A DNA stretch of 64,000 bases from NCBI GenBank assembly GCA_022414725.1, contig CM039463.1, positions 51,380,277-51,444,276 on the forward strand. Direction: 5' to 3'. The notes under the pieces are model-generated. The model was not told the DNA's origin. It did not search any database and was given only the letters and a program-made list of their open reading frames with translations. How positions within the stretch are numbered: the stretch's first letter is position 1; each line of letters starts with the position of its first letter. Positions 22,385-32,450 of the stretch are shown here, piece by piece. This stretch comes from Microglena sp. YARC (Eukaryota > Chlorophyta > Chlorophyceae > Chlamydomonadales > Chlamydomonadaceae). The translations under genes and the position numbers were made by a program.

Positions 22385-22535
22385 ATGTATGTATGTTACA
22401 GTCCAGGGGTAGGCCAAATAGGCTAAAGGGACTTGCCCAACCGTTAGGAAGAGCTTAAAAAGAAAAAGCACTGACGAACTGAACCCCAAACAATCGTTTA
22501 ACTGACGGGGGCCCTGAGTTCGTGCTACAGTATAA
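22385..22535 (+). repeat. Full copy of the CCAGGGGTAGGCCAAATAGG family
   Basis: Runs from TGTATGTTACAGTCCAGGGG through AAAAAGAAAAAGCACTGACG to GGGCCCTGAGTTCGTGCTAC. This is the most complete copy in the window. Confidence 0.85.
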
Positions 22536-22589
22536 TGATATGTGTGACTTATATAAGGCAATATATATGTGGGTTCTGGTGCTATACAA

Positions 22590-22890
22590 CAGAACCCACC
22601 ATTAAGCAAGGGCCCTTAATAAATCCCTCGTAGAAACAAGAACCCAGACCCCACCAGACACCAGACCCCACCAGTAAGCAAGGGCCCTTCTTAAAGCCCT
22701 CCCAGACACCAGAACCCAGACCCCAGCAGACACCAGAACCTACCAGACCCCACCAGACACCAGACACCACCAGAACCCACCAGTAAGCAAGGACTCCAGC
22801 AACCCGTGTTTTGCCTCTTTCTTCAAGTTCACTTCATTCTTAGCAGCCTTGCGCTTCTCCTTTTGAAGGGCAAAACCCAGCAGACACCAG
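22590..22890 (-). repeat. Donor-edge copies downstream of the membrane-protein exon
   Basis: On the minus strand the end of the exon at 22942-23121 (..CTGGAGTCCTTACTTACTG|GTGGGTTC) is repeated. A long copy at 22785-22880 covers ALQKEKRKAAKNEVNLKKEA to the donor. Short copies of the last ~15 bases plus donor lie near 22670-22695 and 22595-22620. TCTGGTGTCTGGTGGGG runs link them. Confidence 0.82.
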
Positions 22891-22941
22891 AACCTACCAG
22901 ACCCCACCAGACACCAGACACCAGACACCACCAGAACCCAC

Positions 22942-23121
22942 CAGTAAGTAAGGACTCCAGCAACCCGTGTTTCGCCTCTTCCTTCAAGTTCGCTTCAACT
23001 TTAGCAGCCTTGCGCTTCTCTTTTTGAAGGGCAGAGCGCAGCCACACGATGAAGGACACAACAGCTAGCAACCCAACTATTACCAAGATATGGATCTTAT
23101 AGAGCTTGAGCTCCTCGTTAC
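22942..23121 (-). CDS. Exon of an unrecognised single-span membrane protein
   Basis: A 180-base exon read on the minus strand from a TCTGCTCAG acceptor (23123/23122) to a CTTACTG|GTGGGT donor (22941/22940), phase 1 at both ends. It encodes NEELKLYKIHI, then a hydrophobic span LVIVGLLAVVSFIVWL, then a basic and acidic helical region (RSALQKEKRKAAK, VEANLKEEAKHGLLESLLT). The order suggests a type of small tail- or signal-anchored protein with a charged, possibly coiled-coil cytosolic part. Flanking exons were not found. Both of its edges are amplified in tandem in the neighbouring introns. Copy 7 of the upstream array (near 24054-23960) also keeps an intact span (VHILVIVGLLVVVPFVVWL), so an alternative exon is possible. 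Confidence 0.6.
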
Positions 23122-24770
23122 CTGAGCAGAGTAGTATAATAGTATTGCCGTAGTCAAAGGGTAGATGTTAGTTGGAGTGGGCTTGAAGTGCAGAGCGAAG
23201 CCAGACAATGAAGGGGAAATAGGAAAATAAGCCCGGCCAGCCCAAGTAGTACGCAAGCTATAGCCCTTGATAGTGCTTGAGCTCCTAGTTACCTGGTAGA
23301 ATGGTATAAGTCAAAGTGTAGATGCTAGTTAGTTGGAGTGGGCTTGCAGTGAAGAGCGAAGCCAGACAAAGAAGGGGAAAGAAGTAAATACGCCGGCAGC
23401 CCAAGTAGTACCAAGCTATAGCCTTGCTACTGATTGAGCTCCTTGTTACCTGAGCAGAATAGTATTAGTCAAAGTGTAGATGTTAGTTAGTTGGAGTGGG
23501 CTTGAAGTGCAGAGCGAAGCCAGACAAAGAAGGGGAAATAGGTAAATAAGCCGGCAGCCCAAGTAGAAGCAGGATGTGGACCTGGAAGCGATTCAGCTCC
23601 TTGTTACCTGAGCCGAATAGTTTTAGTCGAAGGGTAGATGTCAGTTGGAGTGGGCTTGCAGTGAAGAGCGAAGCCAGACAAAGAAGGGGAAATAGGTAAA
23701 TAAGCCGGCAGCCCAACTAGTACCAAGCTATAGCCCTGCTAGTGATTGAGCTTCTCGTTACCTGAGCAGAATAGTATTAGTCAAAGGGTACATGTTAGTT
23801 AGTTGGAGTGGGCTTGAAGTGCAGAGCGAAGCCAGACAATGAAGGGGAAATAAGTAAATAAGCCGGCAGCCCAAGTAGAAGCAGGATGTGGACCTGGAAG
23901 CGATTCAGCTCCTTGTTACCTGAGCCGAATAGTTTTAGTCGAAGGGTAGATGTCAGTTGGAGTGGGCTTGAAGTGCAGAGTGAAGCCAGACAACAAAGGG
24001 CACAACAACTAGCAGCCCAACTATCACCAAGATATGGACGTCATATTGCTTGAGCTTCTCGTTACCTGAGCAAAAGAGTATTAGTCAAAGGGTAGATGTT
24101 AGTTGGAGCGGACTTCAAGTGCTGAGCAAAGCCAGACAATAAAGGGGGCATCAGTAAATAAGCCTTCAGCCCAAGTAGTACCAAGATATGGACTTGATAT
24201 AGCTCGAGCTCCTCGTTACATGAGCAAAAGAGTATTAGTCAAAGGGTAGACGTTAGTTGGAGCGGACTTCAAGTGCTGAGCAAAGCCAGACAATAAAGGG
24301 GGCATCAGTAAATAAGCCTTCAGCCCAAGTAGTACCAAGATATGGACTTTATATTGCTCGAGCTCCTCGTTACATGAGCAAAAGAGTATTAGTCAAAGGG
24401 TAGACGTTAGTTGGAGCGGACTTCAAGTGCTGAGCAAAGCCAGACAATGAAGGGGGCATCAGTAAATAAGCCTTCAGCCCAAGTAGTACCAAGATATGGA
24501 CTTGATATTGCTCGAGCTCCTCGTTACATGAGCAAAAGAGTATTAGTCAAAGGGTTGACGTTAGTTGAAGCGGACTTCAAGTGCTGGCAAAGCAGACAAT
24601 GAAGGGGGCATCTTAGTAATAAGCTTCAGCCAAGTAGTACAAGATAATGGACTTGATACTTGCTCGAGCTCCTCGTTAACTGAGCAGAGCAGTATTAGTC
24701 AAAGGGTAGATGTTAGTTGGAGTGGGATTGAAGTGCAGCGCATAGCCAGACAATGAAGGGGGCATCAGTA
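23122..24770 (-). repeat. Acceptor-edge array upstream of the membrane-protein exon, ~10 copies
   Basis: Units of about 150-165 bases each hold, on the minus strand, a pyrimidine-poor lead, CTCAG|GTAAC and a copy of the exon start including the hydrophobic span. Copies are near 23281, 23442, 23601, 23752, 23911, 24054, 24210, 24362, 24518 and 24669; the real one is at 23121. Three copies (24210-24518) have CTCATG in place of CTCAG, so the acceptor is lost. Copies at 23442-23911 carry GNKELNRFQVHILLLLG and then frameshifts. Confidence 0.88.
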
Positions 24771-24774
24771 TGGT

Positions 24775-25960
24775 GTGGGGCTGCAAGCTGGAACTCATAT
24801 GCAGTATTCTGTATTCATTGTTGCACACCCGGAGATGACAGTGTGTGTGTGTGTGTGTGGGGGGGGTGATGTGGGTGAGGTGAGGTGTGGCGTGGTTGCA
24901 TGGTGTGTGGTGTGGTGGGATGCTGTTCGGTGTGGTAGGGTGGGGGGTGGTGTGGTGCTACAGCTTGGTACTCATACACAGTATTCCTTGTTGCACACCT
25001 GGAGGGTGGCAGTAGGGGGAGGTGTGATGGGGGTGAGGTGAGGTGTGGTGTGGTTGGATGGTGTGTGGTGGGATGGTGTGGTGTGGTAGGGTGGGGGGTG
25101 GGGGATTGTGTGGGGCTGCAAGCGGGTACTCATACACAGTATTCGTTTATGTCCTAAGTTTGTGCTATTAAGGTGATTGAAATTTACGTTGATCACACAT
25201 AGTGTTCGTTTATGCACTCCTGGAAGGTGGCAGTGGGAGGGGTGCGATGGGGGTGAGGTGAGGTGTGGGTGTGGTTTGGATGGTTTGTGGTGGATGGTGT
25301 GTGGTGTGGTAGGGTGGGAGAATGGTGTGAGGCTGCAAGCTGTTACTCATGCACAGTATTTCATTGTTGCACACTGGGGGTGACAGTGTGTGTGTGTGTG
25401 GGGGGGGGGGTGGGGGGGGGGGGTATGTGGGTGAGGTGAACGGTGTGGCGTGGTTGCATGGTGTGTGGGTGGTTGCATGGTGTGTGGTGTGGTGCGGGAT
25501 GCTGGTGAGTGGGATGGGTGTGTGGTGTGGTATTGTGTGGGGGCTGGGTGTGTGTGGGGGGTGGTGGGGCAGGACGCTGGTTCTCATACACAGTATTCAA
25601 TTGTTCCACACCAGGAGGGTGACAGTGGGGAGGGTGTGTGATGGGGGTGAGGTGAGATGTGGTGGGATGGTGGTGTGGTGTGGTAGGGTGGGTTGGGGGT
25701 GGGGGATGGTGTGGGGCTACAAGCTGGCACTCATACACAGTATTCATTGTTGCACACCTGGAGGGTGGCAGTGGGGAGGGGTGTGATGGGGGTAGGTGAG
25801 GTGTGGTGGGATGGTGTGTGGTGTGGTAGGGTGGAGGATGGAGTGGTAGGGTAGGGGTATGAGGGTGGTGTATGGTGTATGTGTGTGGTGTGTGTGTGTG
25901 GTTGCATGTGTGTGGTGAACTGGGGCCCAGCAAATCGTTTTACCGACTGAGGCCCTGAGT
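24775..25960 (-). repeat. GT-rich array with a conserved CAG|GTGTGCAACAATGAA motif, ~6 copies
   Basis: Units of 150-230 bases. On the minus strand each has CCACCCTCCAG|GTGTGCAACAATGAATACTG followed by TGTATGAGT and CAAGCTTGCAGCCCCACACC, separated by GGTGTGGTGTGGT simple sequence. The conserved non-repetitive core reads VCNNEYCV then a stop in one frame. The layout (acceptor-like AG plus a short conserved stretch) resembles the other acceptor-edge arrays, but no parental exon was identified. Confidence 0.7.
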
Positions 25961-26059
25961 TCGTGCTATAGAGATAATTTAAATGCACATTTACTATCAC
26001 ATTGTGATCAAGGTGATACGTGAAGACACTGGTTCCTTTCCTTAGAAGAACCCCTTTAC

Positions 26060-27075
26060 AGTTCTACCTAGCAATTCATTGTTTTTTGTGGGCATTTTTG
26101 TCAGTGTAGCACAAGTGATGCATTAGTACATTACGTACCTTGGTGTGTTGGGGGTGCTACTTTGGAGCCTTTGGGTCTTGCTGTTTTGCTCCTAGAAAGC
26201 TGCTAGTAGTACCCCAAAGGCTACAAGGAGCACCATGGTACTGCGTGAAGAAACTGGTTCATTTCCCTAAAAAAGGCACTAGTTCTACCTTAAGCACCTT
26301 GGTGTTTGGGTGGTGCTATGTTAGAGCCTTTGGGGCTTGCTTGTTGTGCTTTAAAGAAGCTGCTAGTTGTACCCCGAAGGCTACTAGGAGCACCATGGTA
26401 CTGCGTGAAGACACTGATTCATTTCCCTAAAAAGGCACTAGTTCTATCTTGAGCCCCTTGGTGTTTGGGTGGTGCTATGTTAGAGCCTTTTGGGCTTGCT
26501 TGTTGTGCTTTGAAAAAGCTGCTAGTAGTACCCCAAAGGCTACTAGGAGCACCATGGTGTGACTTGGAAGACAATGCTTCATTTCCTTAAAAAAGGCACC
26601 AGTTCTACCTTAAGCACCTTGGTGTTTGGGAGGTGCTCTTTTAGAGCCTTTGGGGCTTACTTTTTTGCCCCAAGAAAGCTGCTTGTAGTAACCCGAAGGC
26701 TACTAGAAACCCCGGGTGCTAAGTGAAGACACTGGTTCCTTTCTTTAAAAAAAAACAAGTTCTACCTTCAGCACCTTGGTGTTTGGGAGGTGCTATGTTA
26801 GAGCCTTTGGGGCTTGCTTTTTTGCCCCAAGAAAGCTGCTAGAAGTACCCAAAGGCTACTAGGAGCACCAATGGTCTGCGTGAAGACAGTGGTTCATTTC
26901 CCTAAAAAAAAGCACTAGTTCTACCTTAAGCCCTTGGTGTTTGGGTGGTTCTAGTGTTAGAGCCTTTGGGGCTTGCTGTTTTGCCCAAAAAGCTGCTAGT
27001 AGTACCCCAAAGGCTACTAGGAGCACCATGGTCCTACGTAAAGACAGTGGTTCCTTTCCTTAGAAGAATCACTGG
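26060..27075 (+). repeat. Tandem array of a 159-bp element, 6 copies
   Basis: Units contain CACCTTGGTGTTTGGG, GGTGCTATGTTAGAGCCTTT, GGGGCTTGCTTTTTTGCCCC and GGCTACTAGGAGCACCATGG. The last string starts near 26226, 26385, 26544, 26705, 26859 and 27016, a period of about 159. Single copies of the same element lie in CNOT1 introns (40000-40190, 42865-43010, and reversed at 48237-48372). GGTGCTACATTA at one side and GGAGCACCATGG at the other are partly self-complementary. Confidence 0.88.
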
Positions 27076-27312
27076 TTTAGAACTTAGTTGGAGCGGGCTA
27101 GAAATGAAAATTGCAGATGTAATCCAATGTCTGCCAAGAAAATAAATACAAATCAAAATATACAATTCCGCTCGTTGTGAAAATCTGCACAGACCTATGA
27201 GCGCACAATAATTAGAACGCCATATTATGAGGCATGAGGTTGAGGGGACCAGCCTGTTTGCTTGCACTAGGGCCAACCAAACACCAACTCACTGTCGGCA
27301 CCCACCTCTATG

Positions 27313-27497
27313 TAGGGAAAGGCAACGTTAGTAAATATTAGTGAATAAATAATATAAGTGAATGTTAGATAATATTAGACTGACGAGCCGTCTCACCAGA
27401 ATTCTGAATTTATTTGAAAAACAAATATTATTGAGACACTAAAATAATATTAGTTAATATTAGTTTTTCAAACACTAATAGTAGGTGCCGTGCCCTA
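27313..27497. mobile_element. hAT-like MITE, 185 bp (copy 1)
   Basis: Ends TAGGGAAAGGCAACG and GGTGCCGTGCCCTA are inverted. The interior has GACTGACGAGCCGTCTCACC and repeated AATATTAGT motifs. A second copy of identical length lies at 62103-62287. No clear target duplication is left here. Confidence 0.82.
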
Positions 27498-27522
27498 CAC
27501 ATTTGTAGGGATTAGCTGTTTG

Positions 27523-27680
27523 TAGGGAACAGCAATATGATATCATGTCATTATATTATATCATATGATGCTGGCAGTCTAATTAGGCTAAAGTTACCAT
27601 TTAGATACAATATCACATGATGCAATTTGTATGATATCGTACTTGCCTTTGGTCAACATCATATGATACGCAGGTCCCTA
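27523..27680. mobile_element. ATATGAT-rich MITE, 158 bp
   Basis: Starts TAGGGAACAGCAATATGAT and ends ATACGCAGGTCCCTA. The interior has GGCAGTCTAATTAGGCTAAAG. Family members are at 33730-33893 (reverse), 44589-44745, 53749-53840 (5' half) and 63905-64000 (cut by the window end), and they form part of each unit in the FRA10AC1 donor-edge array. Confidence 0.85.
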
Positions 27681-27759
27681 GATATATTACAATATTGTAC
27701 TGGTCCAAAAGATGACTGGTCAATACATCATTTTTAATAAATAAATACATACATAAACA

Positions 27760-27964
27760 GATAAATAAGAAATAAATAAATAAATAAATAAATAAATATA
27801 TATATATATATACTAGTACGGTAGCCCGTGTGGCCGGTGGCCACACCTACTCTCACGAAGACCCCCCCCCCCCCACCCCCACCCCACCCCAATCATAGTA
27901 CGGTGCCCGTTTGGCCGTTGGCCACACCAATTGGGGGCTGGTTACATAATGCTTTACACTTGAA

Positions 27965-27997
<33 letters not shown>

Positions 27998-28420
27998 TCA
28001 CACACCACCACCACCAAACCATTATCCGCCCTCCCCCCTCCCCTCCCGTTGGCCACACCTGTTTAGGCTGGGTTGCAAAACGGTTTTCTCTGCAGTGCAT
28101 GCAACTTTAAACATTGACGGACGCATATTCCGTGCGATGGTCTCCCTTGTGCACCCACAAGCACACAAACACCACCGTACTCCCCCCCCCCCCCCCCCCC
28201 CAGTTATCTCCACCCCTACCCCACCCAACCATGTACCCCCCGCCCACAAACATACTCCCTTACTCTTTCTGACATATTTCCTGACTCCATCCCTTCCCCC
28301 ACCCCAGCCATCCCACCAGCCCCACCCTCTCCCCACTCATCCCTCCCCTCCCTCCTACACGCACCCACCAGCACACACATACTCCATATCTGCCTCCCTC
28401 CACTTCAGCTGGGGGCTTTG
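27760..28420. repeat. TAAA/TA microsatellites and poly-C-rich repeats
   Basis: An (AAAT)n and (TA)n tract at 27765-27812 is followed by three loose copies of a unit with GCCCGTTTGGCCGTTGGCCACACC. These are separated by long C runs at 27860-27895, 27966-27994 and 28182-28202. The GTGGCC-GGCCAC motif is palindromic. No gene is seen. Confidence 0.75.
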
Positions 28421-28589
28421 CCATAGCTGAAAGGCAAACGGGACGATGGGCATCGACAACGTTTGCGCATCATCCGAATCCGCTAAAAGCATCGGACCTG
28501 CTTCCCTGCCACCTCAGCTGTGATCGATAGTCGACCCCACTGAAAAAGCTGCGCAATCGCAACTGTATATAACTAAAGCTTCTTCTTAG

Positions 28590-28935
28590 CGATCATGTAT
28601 TCAGTTCGGCCGAAGAACAATCTTGTTCACCGCAACTGCTCCCGAAGTCAACTCGATCTGAGACTTGGAAATATCGCTAGGTTCATCCATTCAACTTTGC
28701 CGCGTGCTCGCTATAGCACAATGCTCAGCGAGGACATGTTTCTCGATGCAGTGGGAAGAAGTTGCAGTCAAGTTGCTGATTTGAGATGTTCGGTCAAGTT
28801 AGGGCGAGAATGCTCTGCGAGATTTTTCATTCGGTTAACTTTGATGCGTACTTGCTATGGCACAATGCGGAGCGACATATTTCTCAATGCAGTGGGAAGA
28901 TTTTGCAGTCAAGTTTGTGACATGGGATGGATGCG
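28590..28935 (+). repeat. 144-bp tandem duplication in otherwise single-copy DNA
   Basis: 28680-28790 and 28824-28930 share a unit (for example GCAGTGGGAAGA and TTGCAGTCAAGTT) offset by exactly 144 bases. A frame of 118 codons (28595-28951) is open through both copies, giving similar peptides. However, differences between copies are mostly amino-acid-changing, so there is no sign of selection on coding. 28420-28590 and 28940-29330 hold nothing I recognise. Confidence 0.55.
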
Positions 28936-29499
28936 ATTCGGACATTTCTGACAGGTCGGCTGACTCACCACGTGACCTCCCGTTGTGCGCAGCGACAGGT
29001 CTCTTGACGCAAGGGAAAGGTCTTGCAGAGATGCAGGGGAAAAAGCTTGTAGGAAGACGAACTGTAGCGCTACCGAAATCAGGTGGATGAACTCAGGCGG
29101 GAAAAGGAGAAATCGGGCGGGATGCGCAACAGGTAGAATACGCAGGAGGCGAAGGTTGCATTAGGCAGAATTCGCAGGAGGCCAATCAGGCAGAAGTTGA
29201 AGCAGGAGGGATTAAAAGCGTGAATTGGCTGAGCGTGAATTGGCTGGGCGGGAATTGGCTGGGCGGGAAGTCGGTTAAGTCGGTTACGCGATGACACCAC
29301 CACGACCACCACGACCATATTAATATATATATATATATATATTCATCACCCCCCCCCCTCACGACTCACCCCACGTGTTAATAGCGTAGTAGATGCACCA
29401 CTCCACACTGGCGACCCACAGCATGAACACAAGTGTGGCAACAAACCAATTCCTGCTCAGTCGCACGGGCTCTGTCCTGGCTCTATGACGTGCTTTCTC

Positions 29500-29935
29500 C
29501 ATCACCTGTCAGGGTTTAGGGTTCAGGTTATTTTCTCCATCACCTGTCAGGGTTCAAGGGTTCAGGTTTTTTATTCAACACCTGTCAGGGTTTAGGGTTC
29601 AGGGTTTCTTTCTTCATCACCTGTCAGGGTTCAAGGGTTCAGGTTTTTTCTCCATCTCCTATGAGGGTTCAAGGGTTCAGTTTTTCCTTTTCTTCTCCAT
29701 CACCTGTTAGGGTTTGGTGTTCAGGTTTTTTCTCCATCACCTGTAAGTGTTCAAGGGTTCAGTTTTTTTCCCCCATCAACTGTCAGGGTTTGGGGTTTAG
29801 GTTTTAATCCATCATTTGTCAGGGTTTAGGGCTCACTGTTTTTCTCCATCACGTCAGGGTTCAAGGGTTCAGGTTTTTTCTCCATCATCTGTCAGGGTTC
29901 AGGGTTTAGTTTTTTTTCTCCCACCACCTGGCAGG
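29500..29935 (-). repeat. ~40-bp array with donor-like CCTGACAG|GTGATGGAG motif
   Basis: About ten units. On the minus strand each is CCTGAACCCTAAACCCTGACA, G|GTGATGGAGAAAAAA. The plus strand therefore shows GGGTTTAGGGTT, resembling TTTAGGG telomere repeats, but mixed with GGGTTCAAGGG and not a telomere array. The right end (minus strand GGCTGCCCTGCCAG|GTGGTGGGAGAAAAA at 29927) could be the parent exon edge of this array. Confidence 0.7.
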
Positions 29936-30033
29936 GCAGCCAAGGGATTGCACGCTGAGAGATGGCATGTGATGTTGTTTGAATTCGAAGTTAATCTTCG
30001 GCTGAGTTGCACCACCTTCACCGTGGCTCGTAT

Positions 30034-30300
30034 GCACTCATCCATCCATCCATCCATCCATCCATCCATCCATCCATCCATCCATCCATCCATCCATCCA
30101 TCCATCATTTTTCCACTCATTCATGGCTTGATTCATTTATTAATCCATTCATCTATCCATCCAAACCTTTGCTCACTCATTCACTGCTTAATTCATTTAT
30201 TAATACATCCACCCATCTATCCAATCATTCGTTCACTTATTCATTCATTCATTCATTCATTCATTCATTCATCCATCCATCCATCCAATCATTCCTTTAC
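30034..30300. repeat. (CATC)n and (CATT)n microsatellites
   Basis: About 19 CATC repeats at 30034-30108 and a CATT run at 30238-30272, joined by diverged versions of the same tetramers. Confidence 0.92.
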
Positions 30301-30309
30301 TCATTCACC

Positions 30310-30560
30310 TCGATAGCCCCTCCTCAATACCCCTCCCCCCCCTCGATAGCCTCCCCCCCCCTCGATCATCCTCGATACCCCCCCCCCCCCCCTTGATACC
30401 CCCCCCCCCCCCCCCCCCCCCAAAACAACTCGATAGCCCCTCCTCAACATCGCCCCCCCCCCCCCCCCCCCCCCCCCCCCTTCTCAATAGCCCCTCCTCG
30501 ATACCCTCTTCCCCCCCCCCCCCCCCCCCTTCCCCACCCCCCACACCTCGATCGTCCTCG
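30310..30560 (-). repeat. Poly-C tracts with repeated CTCGATAGCCCCTCC motif
   Basis: Six or so copies of CTCGATAGCC-type sequence separated by C runs of up to about 30. On the minus strand GGCTATCGAG also follows the DUF1232 exon donor (GAG|GTAGGCTATCGAGG). The motif may therefore be degraded copies of that exon-intron border, but the match is short. Confidence 0.6.
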
Positions 30561-30569
30561 ATAGCCTAC

Positions 30570-30695
30570 CTCCTTAGGAATAAGATGAATTGCGAGCCAG
30601 ATCATTCCAGGCAGCAGGAGGAGGTCGTCTAGGATTCCCAGGATAGGAATGAAGTCCGGAATTAAATCAAGAGGCGAGAGAGCATAGGCAATGAC
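30570..30695 (-). CDS. DUF1232 exon B ([11 protein letters not shown] core)
   Basis: 126 bases, 42 codons, phase 0 at its acceptor. It contains the diagnostic [11 protein letters not shown] and [11 protein letters not shown] segments. Borders are CACCAG|GTC and AAGGAG|GTAGGC. Confidence 0.9.
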
Positions 30696-31260
30696 CTGGT
30701 GTTCAAGTGAGGAAAAAGTTTACGCAAGCACTTTGTTGGGTGGTGTGTGTTGTGTTGTGTTGTGGTGTTGTGTGTTGTGGTGTTGTGTGTTGTGTTGTGT
30801 TGTGTTGTGTTGTGTTGTGGTGTGTTGTGGTGTGGTGTGGTGTGTGGAGTGTGTTGTGTTGTGTGTTGTGTTGTGTGTTGTGTGTTGTGTTGTTGGGTGG
30901 TTGTGTGTTGTGGTGTGGTGTGGTGCCACAAGAATGGAGCTTAAATAATTGTGAAGTGCCAATTTTGTGTGGGCCACACTGACAATGCCTCACTCATTAC
31001 TAAATCAGTTTCATTCGGTGAGGAAGCCTGAAGACAATTTTTTTCAAATGATAAAAATAAGTCAAATTCTGGATTTTTATTGTTGTTCGCATTTACATTT
31101 TTCTGGTATTGTTTTAAAGTGCCGTAGTTGGCAAGCAGCCAAATTGCTGGCTGAAGCTATGTAACCAAGTTCAAGTTCAAGTTCAACACACTATCAGCAC
31201 ACACACACAATTATCCACGGCAAAAGCTATCAGCACACACGGGCACACACACACACACGG

Positions 31261-31300
<40 letters not shown>

Positions 31301-32303
31301 ATCCACGGCAAAAGCTATCAGCACACACGTGCACACACACACAATAATCCACGGCAAAAGCTATCAGCACACGCGCACATGCACACAATCATCCACGGCA
31401 AAAGCTCTCAGCACACACGTGCACACACACACAATAATCCACGGCAAAAGCTATCAGCACACACGTGCACACACACAGGATATTGGAAATATCACCATTC
31501 TCCTCCTCCTCCTTCTCTTCACCACCACCACTGTCGCTGCCGCTGCCGCCATCAACACCACCAAAGACAAAGACATCATCATAATCCTCACACTCCCCAC
31601 ACCCACCATAAATGCGATGAATTTAGCCATCCACCCAGTCCGAGGGTCATGGAGGGCATATGAGAGAGATCGAACCTCATGCTTCACTTTCTTGGCAGCT
31701 TTTTGTAACCAAGCCACCACCAACAGCAACAACTAGGACATCATCGTTATCCTCAAACACTCCCCATACCCACCATAAATGCGATGATTTTAGCCATCCA
31801 CCCAGTCCGAGGGCCATCGAAGGCGTAAGAGAGAACCAGAACCTCGTGCTTCAATTTCTTGGCAGCCTTTTGTAACCAAGCCACCACAAACAGCAACAAC
31901 TAAGACATCATCATAATTCTCACACTCCCCATACCCACCATAAATGCAACGAATTTAGCCATCCACCCAGTCCCAGGGTCATCGAGGGCGTAAGAGAGAG
32001 CAAGAACCTCGTGCTTCAATTTATTGGCAGCCTTTTTTTTACCAAGGCAGCACCAACTAAGACATCATTTTCATCCTCACACACTCCCCATACCCACCAT
32101 AAATGCGATGAATTTAGCCATCCACCCAGTCCGAGGGTCATCGAGGGCGTAAGAGAGAGCCAGAACCTCGTGCTTCAACTTCTTGGCAGCCTTTTTTAAC
32201 CAAGCCATGCAACCCCCGCGATTCTTCTCTTTCCCAGTGCCAGAGTTACCGTCAGCAGGGGGCACAGTCTCCGAAGAGGAGATGATAATTGGGGGGGCCT
32301 CTT
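30570..32303 (-). CDS. DUF1232 (YkvA-type) small membrane protein, two exons
   Basis: Exon A is 32303 down to 32098 and exon B is 30695 down to 30570, both minus strand. Exon A follows CGTACTGCAG and carries an acidic/proline lead, then [37 protein letters not shown], ending at ATG|GTGGGT. Exon B follows GAACACCAG and encodes [40 protein letters not shown], ending GAG|GTAGGC. Joined, these give the full DUF1232 signature: ALxDPRTxW, then [21 protein letters not shown], with the two hydrophobic stretches of this membrane family. Function in the family is poorly known. The acceptor edge of exon A is repeated upstream and its donor edge downstream. The true N-terminus may be the ATG of MAWLKK (exon A) or lie in an exon not found; a C-terminal exon is probably missing (a weak candidate edge is at 29927). 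Confidence 0.88.
30735..30930. repeat. TGTGT/TGTTG minisatellite
   Basis: About 195 bases of GTGTTGTG-type units in the intron between the two DUF1232 exons, 40 bases upstream of the exon B acceptor (minus-strand sense). Confidence 0.92.
31190..31480. repeat. (CA)n with ATCCACGGCAAAAGCTATC units
   Basis: Five copies of a ~60-bp unit, each AATCATCCACGGCAAAAGC followed by a CA run, in the DUF1232 intron. Confidence 0.9.
31595..32045 (-). repeat. Donor-edge array of DUF1232 exon A, 3 decoy copies
   Basis: On the minus strand each unit repeats the exon end (GGCTGCCAAGAAA... to GCATTTATG|GTGGGTATGG) and the first intron bases. The real edge starts at 32097; copies are at 31938, 31773 and 31606, with spacings 159, 165 and 167. 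The copies keep the donor GTGGGT but have changed reading frames. Confidence 0.92.
32098..32303 (-). CDS. DUF1232 exon A
   Basis: 206 bases, phase 1 at the acceptor and phase 0 at the donor. It encodes an acidic/proline lead, a lysine-rich amphipathic segment ([12 protein letters not shown]) and the [17 protein letters not shown] half of the domain. Confidence 0.85.
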
Positions 32304-32450
32304 CTGCAGTACGAGAGATAGTCAAGGGGGGTCTGGGTGAAAGTGATGATAATTGGGGGGGTCTCTTCTGCAGTACGAGAGATAGTCAAGGGGGGTCTGG
32401 GTGGAAGTGATGATAATTGGGGGGGACCCTCTTGCAGTACGGGAGAAAGT
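32304..32450 (-). repeat. Acceptor-edge array of DUF1232 exon A, 2 decoy copies
   Basis: On the minus strand CTCTCGTACTGCAG|AAGAG plus CCCCCCAATTATCATC occurs at the real acceptor (32304) and again near 32370 and 32435, about 67 bases apart. The copies diverge after ATTATCATCA into CCACCCAGACCCCCCTTGAC. The outermost copy is CGTACTGCAAGAG, so its acceptor is damaged. Confidence 0.85.

Noticed and set aside
28595..28951. 118-codon protein with an internal repeat
   Set aside because: The two 144-bp copies differ mainly at amino-acid-changing positions, and no homologous family or splice borders were recognised.
29500..29935. Interstitial telomere
   Set aside because: TTTAGGG occurs once per ~40-base unit at most and alternates with TTCAAGGG; no run of pure telomere repeats.
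30691..30993. Cys/Val-rich plus-strand and Thr/His-rich minus-strand open frames
   Set aside because: Produced by the GTGTT minisatellite lying in the DUF1232 intron.
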